From positions 148,596,057 through 148,660,056 of the forward strand of contig NC_062219.1 of NCBI RefSeq assembly GCF_902686445.1: a DNA stretch of 64,000 nt, read 5' to 3'. This stretch comes from Sciurus carolinensis. Lineage: Eukaryota; Chordata; Mammalia; Rodentia; Sciuridae. Positions within the stretch are counted from its first letter, which is position 1. Every line of letters begins with the position of its first letter. The position numbers and the translations under genes were made by a program. The notes under the pieces were generated by a model, which ran no database searches, was not told the origin of the DNA, and saw only the letters and a list, made by a program, of their open reading frames with translations. Of the stretch, positions 1 through 10,931 are shown piece by piece.

Positions 1-560
1 ATGCTAACCCGTACAATAGAATAATTATAGTGTATCTTCATTGAAATTGTACACATGGCTTTGTGATCACGCTCATTAATTTAGATCCAAATGAAGCAAA
101 ATTATTCTGCATGGCTGCTGAGTTAATTTATGTGATATAAGTAAAGAAAAGTTAAATAAAGTGTGATGGAAAATGAGATTGCAGCCAGGCAATTAGGTCC
201 AAAGGAAGAGCATCACTCATCTCCCCAGGCTTCCTGGCTCCACTTTTCTGCAAAGATTTTTCATGTTACTGCAAGAAGTTGTCCATTTTAGGACTGCATC
301 TTACAATGTCGTGATTGAAGTTTTAAACCATCTTCTTCACAAATTTTTTTGGGGGAAGAAATAATGCCCCAGAGTGATAGATGGATTTTCTTGGAACTGT
401 TCAAATAATCAGGTAAAAGAACACAGTTTCCTATTGACATGATCCTGAATTACTGGCAGCTGGAAAATTGCTGAGCTATTGTGAGTGGTATTTTTAGGGT
501 CTTGAAGATTTTTACAAAAGCATGCTATGTATTGTTCAAGCCAACAACAAACTTTTTTTC
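1..560. other. AT-rich single-copy stretch, possible conserved noncoding element
   Basis: No repeat family or coding frame is recognised. The sequence is complex (not simple repeat) and AT-rich, with homeodomain-like cores such as ATTAAT and AATTATTC in the first 200 bases. This composition is common in developmental enhancers, but that is inference. The left edge of the window cuts it. Confidence 0.25.
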
Positions 561-1223
561 TTAATTAAGGAGGAAAAAATGTCACCATGGTTTTCTAGTA
601 TTGCAGCAATATGCCTATGATGCATCTTGGAAAATGCTACCCCATTGCTTTTTACCTCATTTAAAGCCACTCGAAGGAGTTTGACAGTAGTAACTAGTTT
701 CATTTTTGTGATCAGTGGAACGATAGTTTGTCTTAGAAGACAAAGGGATGCTTCTGTTTGTATCTATAGAAATGAGAATGATTTTGAATCTAAATTACAT
801 TTTGTGGCAAGCATCCACAAAAGCACTGTCCTTCATTTACTTAAATTTTTGTTTCTCTGAGAGACAAGCAGATTCAATTCAATTAGAAGACTTTCCACTG
901 GCGTACATTCTGGAAATGCAAAAATAAATAAGACGTGGTCTCTGCCCTCCTCACTGCTTGACTCAAATAGACTGAAAAACCATGTGTGCAAATAACTAAT
1001 CAGCTCTACCTTGGGCCTAGAGATGGTTCAAATGACATTAAAGAGATTCAGCGAGAGCTATTCAGATCTAACTGGGGGTGCAGTAGGGCGAATTTGTGAA
1101 AAAAAATGACCGTTAATGATGTTGATCTTCAAGGAATGTGTGGGCTTTGCTGATAGGCAGAGAGATGAGATTTGGGACAGAGGGAGGGTTAGTAAGGGAA
1201 CTGAGCAGGGCGCTGGGGTGCCA
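561..1223. other. single-copy sequence, nothing recognised
   Basis: No repeat, RNA gene or plausible exon is seen. A 77-codon open frame at 627-860 has no domain, no neighbouring exon signal and ordinary noncoding composition. Confidence 0.4.
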
Positions 1224-1228
1224 GGTGC

Positions 1229-1637
1229 TATTAGGATTTGGACATGAGGTGTTCCCCAAAAGCTCATGTATGAGGCAATGTAAGAATTTTCAGAGGTGAA
1301 TGATTAGTGTATGAGAGGTATAACCTAATCAGTGGATTAATCCACTGATATGGATTCACTGGCAAGGTAGGATGTGGCTGGCAGAGGTAGGGTGTGCCTT
1401 TTGTTGCTGGTGAGTAGAGCTCTCTCTCTCTCTCTCTGCTTCCTGATTACCACATCCTGAGCTGTTCTTCTCTGCTCCACACTTCCACTGTGATGTTCTG
1501 TCTCACCTCTGGCCCAGAGCTACGTAGTCAGCCATCTATGGATGAGACTCTGGAACAATGAGTCCCAATGAACTTTTCCTCCTCTCCATTGTTCTTGTCA
1601 GGTCTTTTGGTCACAGAGATGGAAAAGCTGACTACAA
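1229..1637 (+). mobile_element. solo LTR, rodent MaLR-type (ERVL-MaLR), family A copy 1
   Basis: This is a solo LTR about 409 bp long, in the same family as those at 8137, 20071, 21753, 36524 and 41210. Shared landmarks in order are TTTGGACATGAGGTGTTCCCC near the start, CCTAATCAGTGGATTAATCC, a GTGTGGCTGG-like block, a CT-rich run, GTGATGTTCTGTCTCACCTC, and a 3' end reading TTCTTGTCAGGTCTTTTGG then CTGACTA. The terminal TG has become TA. GGTGC at 1224-1228 recurs at 1638-1642 and is the likely 5-bp target duplication. No internal retroviral sequence is attached. Confidence 0.8.
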
Positions 1638-1642
1638 GGTGC

Positions 1643-2390
1643 TGAGAGGCAATACTGAGGATCCTTCTAGAAAGGCAGATCAGGAGAGCACTCTGGGGAA
1701 AGCTGGGTGGAGGCACTTGCGTCAGACTGGGAAGCAAGGAAGAGCAGGTGGGTGCTCTGTGTTAGAAGGGGTGGAGGAGATCCGCGGAGGCTGGCAGGTC
1801 TTTAGGAGGTTGAGGCCGTAATGGAGCTGGGAGGTTACCAGTGGGATCCATAGCGGGGAGGCTGGGAAGAGGGATTTGCAGATTCAACAGATCAGGTATT
1901 AAGTGAGGGGAAAGGAGAAGGAAGAAACTGATGAAGAATCAGGAACAAATATTGCAAAACTTGTGATACTAGAGGAGTCGAAGGGAAGGAAGAATAACCA
2001 CAGTAAGGAAAAGCACCAAAGTACCGCATGGAATAGGACAAGTCACCTTCTGACCTTGTGCCACCAGCTTGTGACTCCAGACATAAGTGGCAATGCCTTT
2101 GGGCACTCGTTTTTCACTTTAACCGTTTAGCATAGTTTATTTCTCATTCCTGTCCTGTGTCACATGGTTTATGTGATGACTGCCTTGGTTTAAGGCACTT
2201 GAAAATAAAGTCCTCTTCTGCATAACAAGGCGTGCATGAAGTGTTCTCTCAACGCCAGGAGATCACGTGGGGTAAAAGAGCTGCCTCAGCTGAAATGCTT
2301 TCGCTATCACTGACTTGTGGAGACATCAAAGGAAATGAAGGGAGACCAAAGACCCCAGAAAGGAGCCGCTTCAAGTATAAGTGATCCCCA
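1643..2390. other. single-copy sequence, nothing recognised
   Basis: Purine-rich, moderately GC-rich sequence. Short open frames at 1558-1821 and 1903-2130 have no recognisable domains, and the first starts inside the adjacent LTR, so neither is called as a gene. Confidence 0.4.
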
Positions 2391-2610
2391 GAACAAAGTT
2401 TGACTCATTTATAGTTTCCACAATTTTAGGAAGTTAGCGCCTGGGGTTTTTCCTTGGCCCCTTCTGTTTGTGTGCAATTATCTTGAGACTGATTTTCTAG
2501 CAAATGGCATGCTCAAAACCAAGAGTAATTCACGAGAATGTACTTATCCCATGACTCATTAAAACTACATTCACATTTTTACTAAGCCATACAGCTCTAA
2601 TTGTCTACAG
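2391..2610. other. possible conserved noncoding element
   Basis: AT-rich single-copy block with no repeat match and no coding frame. It carries cores such as CAATTATC, GACTCATTTATAG and CATGACTCATTAAAA (an AP-1/MAF-like TGACTCA next to ATTA). The enhancer-like reading is inference; only cross-species alignment would settle it. Confidence 0.25.
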
Positions 2611-2617
2611 GAACTGT

Positions 2618-2631
2618 TGTGCATGCGCATG

Positions 2632-2680
<49 letters not shown>
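2618..2680. repeat. (CA)n microsatellite with alternating purine-pyrimidine flank
   Basis: A CA tract at 2634-2678 is preceded by TTGTGCATGCGCATGCATAC, so about 60 bases alternate almost perfectly between purine and pyrimidine. Such tracts can adopt Z-DNA under supercoiling. Expected to be length-polymorphic. Confidence 0.95.
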
Positions 2681-2681
<1 letters not shown>

Positions 2682-3011
2682 TTGGGATATTTCTATTTAA
2701 TTGTTACCTAGGTTTGGCCTCTTTCCTTTCCACTGTCAACCTAACTTTAAACTTTGTTACTTTCACGTAACTCCCTACCTCTCTCTCCTTTACTTTTAGT
2801 TTTAGTTCCCTACCCTCCAGTAGGAACCAGAATCCCTTAGGAAACTGAGTTTCTCCCAAATTAAAGTCTCCGCCTTCCACAGCACCAAAGTGGCCACTCC
2901 TGGTTCCCAGAGCTGACCCGTCCTTCCCTCACGTGGCCTCTGCACCACCCTGGATCGCCACGATCTTCTTATGCTAACTTTTAACTCCAACCCTGATTCT
3001 CAAGTCGTTTC
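2681..3011. other. single-copy sequence, nothing recognised
   Basis: Pyrimidine-rich sequence between the CA tract and an old LTR. No supported gene; the minus-strand frame at 2802-2990 has no domain. Confidence 0.4.
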
Positions 3012-3397
3012 TGTTGGGTGCTGAGTTCTGTCTCCTCAAAAGGGTATGTTCAAACCCAGGGATGTGGAAATAGGTCTTTGCAGGTGCCAGCAAGTTAAGA
3101 CGAGGTTGTACTGGCGAGGTGTGTCCTCATCTGGAGATTGTGCTCTTGTAGAGGGGGAGTCTGAACAGTCACATAGAAAATGGAAGTAGAGACTGGAATG
3201 TGTCCCTGCAAGCCAAGGTTCACCAAAGATTGCCAATAAACACCAGAAGCCAGGAGAGAGGCGTGGAAAAGATTCCTCTTGGCCAACACCTTGGTTTTGG
3301 ATTTTTAGCCTCCAGAACGGTGAGAAAACACATTTCTGTTGTCTTAAGCAATATGCTTTATGGTAATTTGTTACAGCAGTCCTAGGAAACTAATGTA
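3012..3397 (+). mobile_element. old MaLR LTR (MLT1-type), solo
   Basis: The landmark order matches the MLT1-type LTRs of placental mammals: TCTCCTCAAAAGGGTATGTT near the 5' end, GAAATAGGTCTTTGCAGGTG, CAAGTTAAGACGAGGT, a block ending AACACCTTGGTTTTGGATTT, TTTAGCCTCCAGAACGGTGA, and a 3' end GTTACAGCAGTCCTAGGAAAC. There is no clear target duplication and it is more diverged than the family A copies, so it is older. Overlapping open frames on both strands here are incidental. Confidence 0.75.
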
Positions 3398-5574
3398 CCT
3401 TCCTTTTATACTTTTAAAAAACTTATTTAATTTTAACAAAAATAAAATCAAAATTAGGTAATGGTAAAGCCTGTTAATCAGGTTTCTGGGTTGGAAACAG
3501 TAGAAATGGATGTTGGCTGTAAACTACAAATAAAATTTACTCAAGTGATACAGGTTGCTTGTAGAATCGACTGGAAAGCTGGAGAATTGGGCTGGAGACC
3601 AGGACACATGGGCAGTGGCTGTAGTGATGACCCTGGATCAGTTGTGGGACATCATGGCTGTGGGACACACCCTGTCATTGTGGCTGGACTCGCCTATCTT
3701 CACAGTAAATTCCCTGTGACTTTGCTGCCTGTGACCTTGAGATAATCCTTTGGGGGCTCATCCACCAGTGCTCATGTTCCAAGCTGAGTCTAATCCATGG
3801 CCTGTCCCTCTCCTACAGGGGATCAGAGGCAGGTTACATCTCCTAAGGTTCCAGGAGTATGAAGCTGTGCTTTTTGGTGACTCTGGTCTGATTTTGTCTT
3901 AGCATCTGTGTAAAGGAAAAAAAAATCACCGAATACTGGTTAAAAAAAGGTGAGGTGGATTGTATTCAAATGATTGCAGTAGAGGAAAGAGGCTTCAGTA
4001 CGGGAAGGAACTCAATTCCTAATACGGGGGACAGCTGGGAATTCATGGCCAGCAAGCAGAGGGGGCTCAGTGGAGACAGCATCACTGAGAAGCTGATAGG
4101 GTGGAGAATTCTTGCTAAGTTGACTAGCAGGATCTTTACTGAAACTGAGCTCCACAGGCCAAGGTGGAGGCCTGGTGAGGAATAGGGCTCAGAGGAGCCT
4201 GCCTGGCGTTTGGTTAAGGAGAGAGCGTGGCCATCTACGTGCACCCAGGGCATATGAATGATAGCAACTGTGGTCTGGTTATCTTGGTATTGATCTATCA
4301 GAAATTCCAAAGAGGCAAACAGCACCTCTGGAGGGATGCCGTGATTGAGGACGCGTGTTAATTGTCCCTACTAGGGTCCCAAGGGATGCCGCTTTGCTGT
4401 TATTTGCTGAGTGGGCTTTTTCTTAGACTTTCCTGTAATTGTCAGGTTGGGAAAAGTTGTATTCCTTTTTGGTTTTACTTTTCTTAAGACTCCGAACCTT
4501 CTTTAGCATGCAGAGAAAAAAGAAGGACCATTTCCTGTGTTGTTTTCCCTCATTTATACCTTCTGGGCCGATTCTCTGCCTCCCTCTCCCACCCCCTCCC
4601 CGGGGAGGCTGCTCCATCTGGTCTGGCTTTCACTGGGGGAGGGCTGGCCGCCTGACCGGCCCCCCTCTCTGCTTTGGTGGCATGGAGTTAGCAACTTCCT
4701 CCACATCCATGGCTCCCAGGGTGTGGCCCTCTCTGGGTCACTGTGACACTATTCCTTCCTTTTGCCTAACAGACTGGGTGTGGAAACGGCTCTCACTGGC
4801 CCCCTTGATCCCTTCCATAACTTCACAAGTGATCCCTTCATTAAAATCCCTTCTGATGAGCCATTAAAACATAGTATTGTCCCACGAAGTTGCAAGGACC
4901 TTGGCCTAATCATCCCCACAGGTAGTTCGATGTTCTCTGCTGAATCATTTTCTTTAATTCTAGTCAAAACCCTCCTTCTCTGGAAAGCTTTTTCATCTAG
5001 TCTTGCTACTTCAGGAAAAATGAATGGATACATTTTCTCTTACAATATTTGCATAAGTATGTATTTTAACTTCTAATCTACCCAACTCTGTAATTAGATT
5101 AAGTACCTCAAGTTTTGAGACAGTATATATTGTCTAAAACTCTATTTTTATGTTTGGTGCCCATTAGACCTCTTCCTAGTCTTTCATGTGCTGTATGAAG
5201 TCAGGGAAATGGAGAAAAATCAAGTCCAAACGCACACACAGAGTCAGATTTTCTTCCATTATAGTTGTGAAATATGTTGTATTCAGTCTTAATTATATCA
5301 GATGCTTTGAACTCCTGGAAAGCAAATTATAAACAATATATTTCCAATTTTTTCTGGCTTAAAGAAAAGAGAAAGAAAGTTTCTTTGCTCTTGCTTTGAC
5401 TACTCTAACCCTCTAATCTAGTTTCTACTGTAAGGATTGTGGATGCCTTCAATACCAGGGAAAGGAGGAAGGAGCAAAGCCAACTAGCATCCCATGGCAG
5501 GCAAGGGTTTTTTAGCAGTTACACTGTTAGTGAAGTGAAAAAGAGCTTCGCACTCTGCTCCTGTGCAGAGACAA
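3398..5574. other. single-copy sequence, no supported gene
   Basis: About 2.2 kb without a recognised repeat. Open frames of 94-142 codons occur on both strands (3461-3745, 3966-4325, 4439-4867, 4749-5033), but they overlap in opposing directions, show no domain, and none is flanked by a convincing exon structure. Parts near 3.5-3.9 kb and 4.7-5.0 kb may be very old LTR or LINE remnants that I cannot name. Confidence 0.35.
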
Positions 5575-5725
5575 CCTGGTATGGTAGCATGGTCAGAGAC
5601 CTTGGTGACAACGTAGACGGGGGTCGGAATCCATCTCTACAGCTTATTACTTATAAAAGTTCTTACCTCTTCTGGGATTTAATTTCCTCAGTGGTAAAGG
5701 GAGGAAAACATCAAGACTGTTCTGT
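5575..5725 (+). mobile_element. MIR SINE fragment
   Basis: The order is that of MIR: GGTATGGTAGCATGGTCAGA, GGGGGTCGGAATCCATCTC, then TTACCTCTTCTGGGATTTAA and TTTCCTCAGTGGTAAAGGGAG. These correspond to the MIR tRNA-like head, the box B region and the core that ends in 'cctcatctgtaaaatgggg'. Strongly diverged, as expected for this ancient element. Confidence 0.65.
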
Positions 5726-6113
5726 GGAGGAATGAATCGTACGTTAGTGTCCCTAGAGGAACCCGTCAGTGGAATGGTAGACAAGCATGCTTCCTTCTCA
5801 TTTCTTCCTTCTTCCTAGGCAAAGTTCAGTCATGTTTCTCAGATGTCTATGTTGGAGCCTTGCATGAGGACATCCTTCATCCTGCTTGAGGAATGGTAGC
5901 TGGTGTCTGACAAGTGACTATGAGGATCTGAGACTCATGCTATCCAGGTGCTAGTGGAAGCCAACAGCCCCCTTTCACTATGGCAGTGTGAAGCTCAAAG
6001 ATGGCGGTGGTGGTATGACCACTTTTGGTGAATGTCTGGAGATGCAATTTTTATGCAGCTTGCTATCCCTCTTCCCTGTGTGGAATCACTCCCCAGCATC
6101 AGGAAGTTGGCTT
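5726..6113. other. single-copy sequence, nothing recognised
   Basis: Spacer between two MIR fragments. No gene or named repeat is seen. Confidence 0.4.
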
Positions 6114-6290
6114 GGTGCAATGGAGAGAGTGCTACGTTTAGGTCAGACTTTAAATCTGACTTAAATGAATCTGCCTTTAGGTGTCATCATGTTCATTTGT
6201 AGATTTTGGGAAGTTACCTTTATGAAATTCAGTTTTCTCATGTTTCAAATGGGGCTGAACATTTATTTGACAATCGAATGGGATATATCT
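6114..6290 (+). mobile_element. MIR SINE fragment
   Basis: Head GTGCAATGGAGAGAGTGCTA, followed by TTTGGGAAGTTACCTTTATG and CAGTTTTCTCATGTTTCAAA, which match the order and spacing of MIR. Same strand as the MIR 540 bases upstream but a separate copy, since both have the 5' part. Confidence 0.65.
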
Positions 6291-6640
6291 GCATGTGCCC
6301 ATGGGTGTGTACACACGCCTGCACAGATAGGCACAGTCCTAATCTCATGGTGCTTTGACTTAAGATCTTTTGACTTTACGATGGTGTGAATATTTGGCAT
6401 ATGAAGTAGAAACCATACTTTGAATTTGATCTTCTTCCCAGCTAGCCAGGTGGGGTACGATACTCTCCCTACGCTGGGCCTCAGCAGCCAGCCCAGCTCC
6501 CCGCAGTCATGGACATGAGGTGGACGACCAACCCTCTGGTACGCCGCGTGGCCGAATGAGGATGGTCGCTCTGTGTGGTGTGGTAAACGTGCTTTCAACT
6601 TAATGACAAGTTTATTGGGATGTATTCCCAGCAAAAGTTG
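6291..6640. other. single-copy sequence, nothing recognised
   Basis: The minus-strand open frame 6263-6706 (147 codons) runs through the CA repeat, and its N-terminus is an alternating Val-Cys run encoded by that repeat. This is an artefact of low-complexity DNA, not a protein. Confidence 0.4.
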
Positions 6641-6647
6641 AGGAACA

Positions 6648-6657
6648 TCTGTGCGCG

Positions 6658-6694
<37 letters not shown>
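6648..6694. repeat. (AC)17 microsatellite with GCGCGC leader
   Basis: CTGTGCGCGCGT leads directly into a perfect (AC)17 at 6661-6694. The whole stretch alternates purine and pyrimidine, and the CG-containing leader makes it a stronger Z-DNA candidate than a pure CA tract. Confidence 0.95.
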
Positions 6695-6699
<5 letters not shown>

Positions 6700-7439
6700 C
6701 ACACAAGGACCTGAGGACAGAGTCTACTGACTATGATAGAAAGGCAAGCTTCCCGCCTATAACGTATGCAGATCTGCTCATAAGCTCTTAACTCTGTGAC
6801 TGTGGTCAAGTCCCTCATTACTCACAGGACCTACGCAGTCTTGGTTCATTGGAATTCAACACATATTCATGCAGCACCTGACCTGTTCAAATCACTTAGC
6901 TGAAATAGCATCTCTCCCCGTGTCAAAGCTTTATCCTACCAGGTGGTCTTTTGAGTTAATTATCCATCTTAAATACTGTGTAAATACCTTTACTGAACTC
7001 TTAAAAAACAAAAACAAAACACCCCTCTTAGATTGAGGCTGTGCAGGAAGAGTTTTCTTAAACATATCCTGATATTTCCTAATTTAAATACTTACTTTTC
7101 TTAGCAAAGGACTGACAGAGCTCTAACTGCATCCTCTAGCTGGACCTCCTTCCAGTACTCCCAGTCTCCGGAAGCCACGGCCTGAGAGGCTCTATCCAGA
7201 GTCGGTTATCTTGGACAGTGGAATGGGCTGACTCTCTCTCCTCCTCGTACCACCCCAAGTCCTGCTACGGCACAGGGAAGGCGGCAGCAGGATGTACGTG
7301 CCTCCTTACAATCTTTCCTGTTGACGTTCACATCTTGTGATGTCTCTTCCCCTTGAGTTTGAGTGGAAGCTGGGACTTTCTTCTGACTGATGAAACATAC
7401 ACAGGTAACAGATGTTGCTCCTGGAGTTATATTATTATG
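6695..7439. other. single-copy sequence, nothing recognised
   Basis: No repeat or gene is supported. GC content rises around 7130-7300 without becoming CpG-rich. Confidence 0.4.
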
Positions 7440-7764
7440 CAGCTGCTCCTTGACTTACAATGGGGTTCCACCCCGATAAACCCATTGAAGGTTCAAGCTG
7501 AAAATGCACTTATTGCAGCTAACCTCTGAACATCATTGCTTAGCAACCCAGCACGCTGCAGAGTTCCAGTTGTTTACCCTGGTGACTATGTGACTGACGG
7601 GGAGCTGTGGATTGCTGCCACTGCCCCGTTACCAGAAAGGACTGGGCTGCCTGTTGCTGGCTCAGGATCAGCCAAGATGCAAACCTGAAAGTACTGCTTC
7701 TACCGAAGGCTTTCCCACTACCACGAAGTCAAAAATTACGAGTGGAACCATCCACGGGACCACG
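7440..7764 (+). mobile_element. Tigger-type DNA transposon remnant (MER2-like)
   Basis: The 5' end GCTGCTCCTTGACTTACAAT followed by GGGGTTCCACCCCGATAAAC matches the start of MER2/Tigger-type elements. The middle keeps CTAACCTCTGAACATCATTG, and the 3' end keeps the inverted counterpart (AAGTCAAAAATTACGAGTGG, then AACCATCCACGGGACCACGTA). It is non-autonomous with no transposase frame. The MER2 name is from memory; the Tigger-like terminal inverted repeats are what the sequence shows. Confidence 0.75.
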
Positions 7765-8131
7765 TATATAGTCTCTGTCTTGTTGGTTGTCTTGTGATTG
7801 AAACATTCTTCCCAGCTGGTTTTAAAGAAGTAAGCAGCCACCCTAGGAGATCCACATGGTGAGAAGCTGGGGGTGGTTCTACTTGCAGTTGACAGCCTGT
7901 AAGAAGCCAGGGACATTAGTCCTACTGCAAGGAAATGAATGAATGATCATGGAAGTGGATTCTTCCATGGAAGGGGAGCCCCATGATAAGACCTCAGCCC
8001 CCCAACCCTTATTACAGCCTCATAAGACCCAGAGCAGAGGACCTGCTAAGCTGTACCTGGTTCCTGATCCACAGAAATGGAGGTCATAAATACACATTGC
8101 TCCATGCCTCCAATGTTGGGGTAACTTTTTA
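7765..8131. other. single-copy sequence, nothing recognised
   Basis: Spacer between the Tigger-like element and a solo LTR. No supported gene. Confidence 0.4.
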
Positions 8132-8136
8132 CTCAC

Positions 8137-8575
8137 TGTTAGGGTTTGGATGCAAGGTGTTCCCCAAAGCTCATGTGTGAGACAAAGTGAGACGGTTTAG
8201 AGGAGAAATGATTGGCTTATGAGAACCTTAACACAATCAGCGAGTTAATCCTCGGATGGGGATTAACTGAGTGGAAGCTGAAGGTGGGTGGGCGGTGGCT
8301 GGAGGAGGTGGGCATTGGGGGCGTGGCTTTGGGGTATATATTTTTCATATAGCAAATGGAGCCTCTCTCTGCTTTCTGATCATAATGTTGAGCTGCTTCC
8401 CTCTGCCACGCTCTTCTGCCATGATGTTCTGCCTCATCTGGGGCCCTGAGGAATGGAGCCGGCCTTCTATGGACTGAGGTCTCTGAAACCGTGAGCCCTC
8501 AAGTAAACTTTTCCTCCCCTACAATTGCGCTGGTCAGGTCTTGTAGTCACAGCAACAAAAAAACTGACTAAGACA
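8137..8575 (+). mobile_element. solo LTR, rodent MaLR-type, family A copy 2, intact ends
   Basis: A 439-bp LTR starting TGTTAGGGTTTGGATGCAAG and ending CTGACTAAGACA, with the TG...CA termini of retroviral LTRs. The 5-bp target duplication CTCAC is exact (8132-8136 and 8576-8580). Internal landmarks are TTCCCCAAAGCTCATGTGTG, a TATA-like GGGGTATATATTTTTC, ATGATGTTCTGCCTCATCTG, CCTCAAGTAAACTTTTCC (probable poly(A) signal zone) and GGTCAGGTCTTGTAGTCACA. A solo LTR forms by recombination between the two LTRs of a provirus. Confidence 0.9.
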
Positions 8576-8580
8576 CTCAC

Positions 8581-9505
8581 TAGGAGATAACTAATACTAG
8601 AAAGCAGACAAGTCTATTTATTCAACTTGCTATATAGCTATTTGTAATCAGAAAAATACACTCCAAGTGTATTTTTTTTTTTCACTTTCAAGTTACTTTG
8701 TTTTCAGTGTAAGAGGCAAAAAAGGAAATAACAGTATCTTAGTAAATATTATATACTGGGTCTAAAATCACTATGCTCTTAAAGCTGTTCTATCCTTTAA
8801 GATACAAAACAGTTGTGAATTTGGTAATTGTGCTTTCTTCCCTGTGTGTGCAGCCTGCTGCACTGGCATTGGGGTTAGGAGAGGAGGGAGAGCGATATTA
8901 TCAGATGTTCACTGATGGGTATTGATGTTGATCATGGACGACAACTTCCTTGCAGCAAAATGTTGTGCTTTCAATCGTTTGGGGCTTTAATATTTTTTCC
9001 TTACTATTGATGCTTTGGGAATAGGCAGATCGGCAAAAACAGATGGTTTGGCAGAAGTCCGGGCTCCGAAGCCCCATGAGGTAGGCATTGCCCTGGTCCA
9101 GCCTCCCAGAGCCTCCACGGTCCATCTACAGCAGCCTCCCTGGCTGAGCGCAGGGCGAGGAAACCAGGCCCACACACTGAAGTTTAATGAGCCAGTCCTG
9201 GAGCAGCTAGGGGGAGGGGCTCTTCCCAGGCCAGGACCGTTTCCACTTCGCAGCACGAAGGCAGTTAGCAAGCACACATAGAACTTCACTTTTCTTTGAG
9301 AGAATGTAATGAATTTATCAGAAAAGAGAGACCATGTACTCAAACTCAGTTTTTCAAATAGCATATCAATGAATATAGCCATGTGTCAGTAGACGTGGTA
9401 TGTTTGATCAATAATACTGAGGTCTTATTCAAATGTGCTAGTCCTATAATCTGGGATATCGCTCTTGGCTCTGTGATAGGAAGTCTTTGTGCATTGGGTA
9501 TAGAC
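8581..9505. other. single-copy sequence, nothing recognised
   Basis: Includes a T run near 8674-8683. Opposing open frames at 8987-9382 (-) and 9015-9281 (+) overlap one another in a GC-richer stretch and show no domain; neither is called. Confidence 0.4.
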
Positions 9506-9675
9506 CAGTGGTTCTCAGGCTTGCCTGCATACTGGGCCTCCAGCAAGCTTCAGAGACCTCAATGCCTGGGTCATGTTACAGAATTTCACTGAAATCTCAG
9601 GGGCTGAGTTGAAGTTGCCAGATTCTTTAAAACTCCTTAGCCAATTTCCAAGGTGAGGTCAGCGTTGAAAACTAC
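9506..9675 (+). mobile_element. MER5-type hAT-Charlie DNA transposon (MITE)
   Basis: Starts CAGTGGTTCTCAGGCTTGCC, the characteristic MER5 terminal repeat. It continues with AATGCCTGGGTCATGTTACA (the 'atgcctgggcccc' region) and GAATTTCACTGAAATCTCAG, and ends in the degraded GTTGAAAACTAC end. Non-autonomous and ancient. Confidence 0.75.
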
Positions 9676-9735
9676 AGGGATTTGTATTGTATTTCATATT
9701 AACATTTCATGGTCACAAAAATCAAGGAACAAACA

Positions 9736-9785
9736 ACCCCCCCCCCCCCCATAAACAAACCAACCAAACCACAAAACAAGCAAGA
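9736..9785. repeat. C14 homopolymer and AAAC-rich low-complexity tract
   Basis: An uninterrupted run of 14 C at 9737-9750 is followed by a CAAAC/CCAAAC-rich stretch. Such runs are prone to sequencing and length errors. Confidence 0.95.
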
Positions 9786-10179
9786 ACAATAACTATAAAC
9801 TTTGTTTTTCTCCCTCCAAAGGTGCATTTCCTCTTACACTGGACACTTGCTGAACTCTTAATTTATACCCTCTGCTAAGGGCTGGTATCAGAACATTGAC
9901 GAGACCCTGACCATCAGGATCTTTAATTTGGGGAATGATAAATAGAATTATGACTTCATTGGTAGAAATAGTGTTGTGTGACACATGGTGAGTTAGATAA
10001 GGGCAGAGGTCAGTAATGTAGCTCAGATTGGGCAAGGGTGTGAAGAAACTTATTGAATTTGTTGATTGGAATCTCAAAAGAAGGGAGATCGACTCTGATG
10101 GGGAAGAAATACAGGCTGAAGGAAACGTGTGTGGGAAGACTGGGGACCAGGAAGAGCAGGGACCACGTAGGCAGAGGGA
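9786..10179. other. single-copy sequence, nothing recognised
   Basis: No repeat or gene is supported. The minus-strand frame 9793-10203 (136 codons) runs into the adjacent LTR and shows no domain. Confidence 0.4.
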
Positions 10180-10645
10180 TGGCCTCTCACAAAGATGCCC
10201 CACACCCCAGTCCCTGGAGCCTGTGAGTACACTGTGTTAGATGGAAAGGGGGACCGGAGGTTACAGTGGAATCCAATTTACGCATCGTTCACCTTAAAAT
10301 CACAAAATTATCCTGGATTTTTCAGGTGGGCTCAATGGAAACACGCGGGTCTTTTGGAGCAAAGTGGGAGACAGAGAGAGGTTAGGTTCAGAGAGAGATA
10401 AGGCAATGCCACGTGGCTGGGTTTGAAGATGGAGGAAGGGGCCAGGAACCAAGGAAGGCTGGAGGCCTCTCGAGGTTGAGAGTCAAGGTAACAGATTCTC
10501 CTCCAGAGTCTCCAGAAGGAACAGCCTGCTGACCTGTCAGTGTAGACTTTCCAACCCCAGAGCTGCTGGATATTAAATTTGTGTTTTCTAAAGTCACTAA
10601 GTTTTTTGTGAAGTTGTTACAGCAGCTATGGGAAGCTGATATGGT
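10180..10645 (+). mobile_element. old MaLR/ERVL LTR (MLT-type), solo
   Basis: Landmarks of an ancient MLT-type LTR appear in order: TGGAGCCTGTGAGTACACTG, AAATTATCCTGGATTTTTCAG with GTGGGCTCAATGG, GGCTGGGTTTGAAGATGGAG with GAAGGGGCCAGGAACCAAGG, CCTCCAGAGTCTCCAGAAGG, and a 3' end TTGTGTTTTCTAAAGTCACT then GTTGTTACAGCAGC. The central 10290-10350 part is disturbed. Subfamily not assigned. Confidence 0.7.
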
Positions 10646-10931
10646 TACATTCAGGGAAGTGTAAGTGAGGATATGTTTGGGACAAAGTGTCAGTGAACCA
10701 GTGAATGACCTTGGGCAGGACAGGAAAAGAGACGTTGTAGAAAAGCCAGGCTTGTAGATTGTTGATAATGGTTCGAAAGGGTTGATAATCATTCACTGGA
10801 GGGAGCAGAAAACGAGGTAGGGAGATTAGAGAGGAGATTAATAAAGTAATTTGAACAAGACTAATAATGAAAAAATAGCAATAGGTCAGTCTGTTTATGT
10901 ATAACCTTTTCAGGTATTTTATACTTTAAAT

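Noticed and set aside
4439..4867. 142-codon plus-strand open frame
   Set aside because: Overlaps other frames on both strands, low-complexity Pro/Phe-rich stretches, no family resemblance.
6263..6706. 147-codon minus-strand frame beginning with a Val-Cys run
   Set aside because: The N-terminus is a translation of the (AC)n microsatellite; the rest overlaps a MIR.
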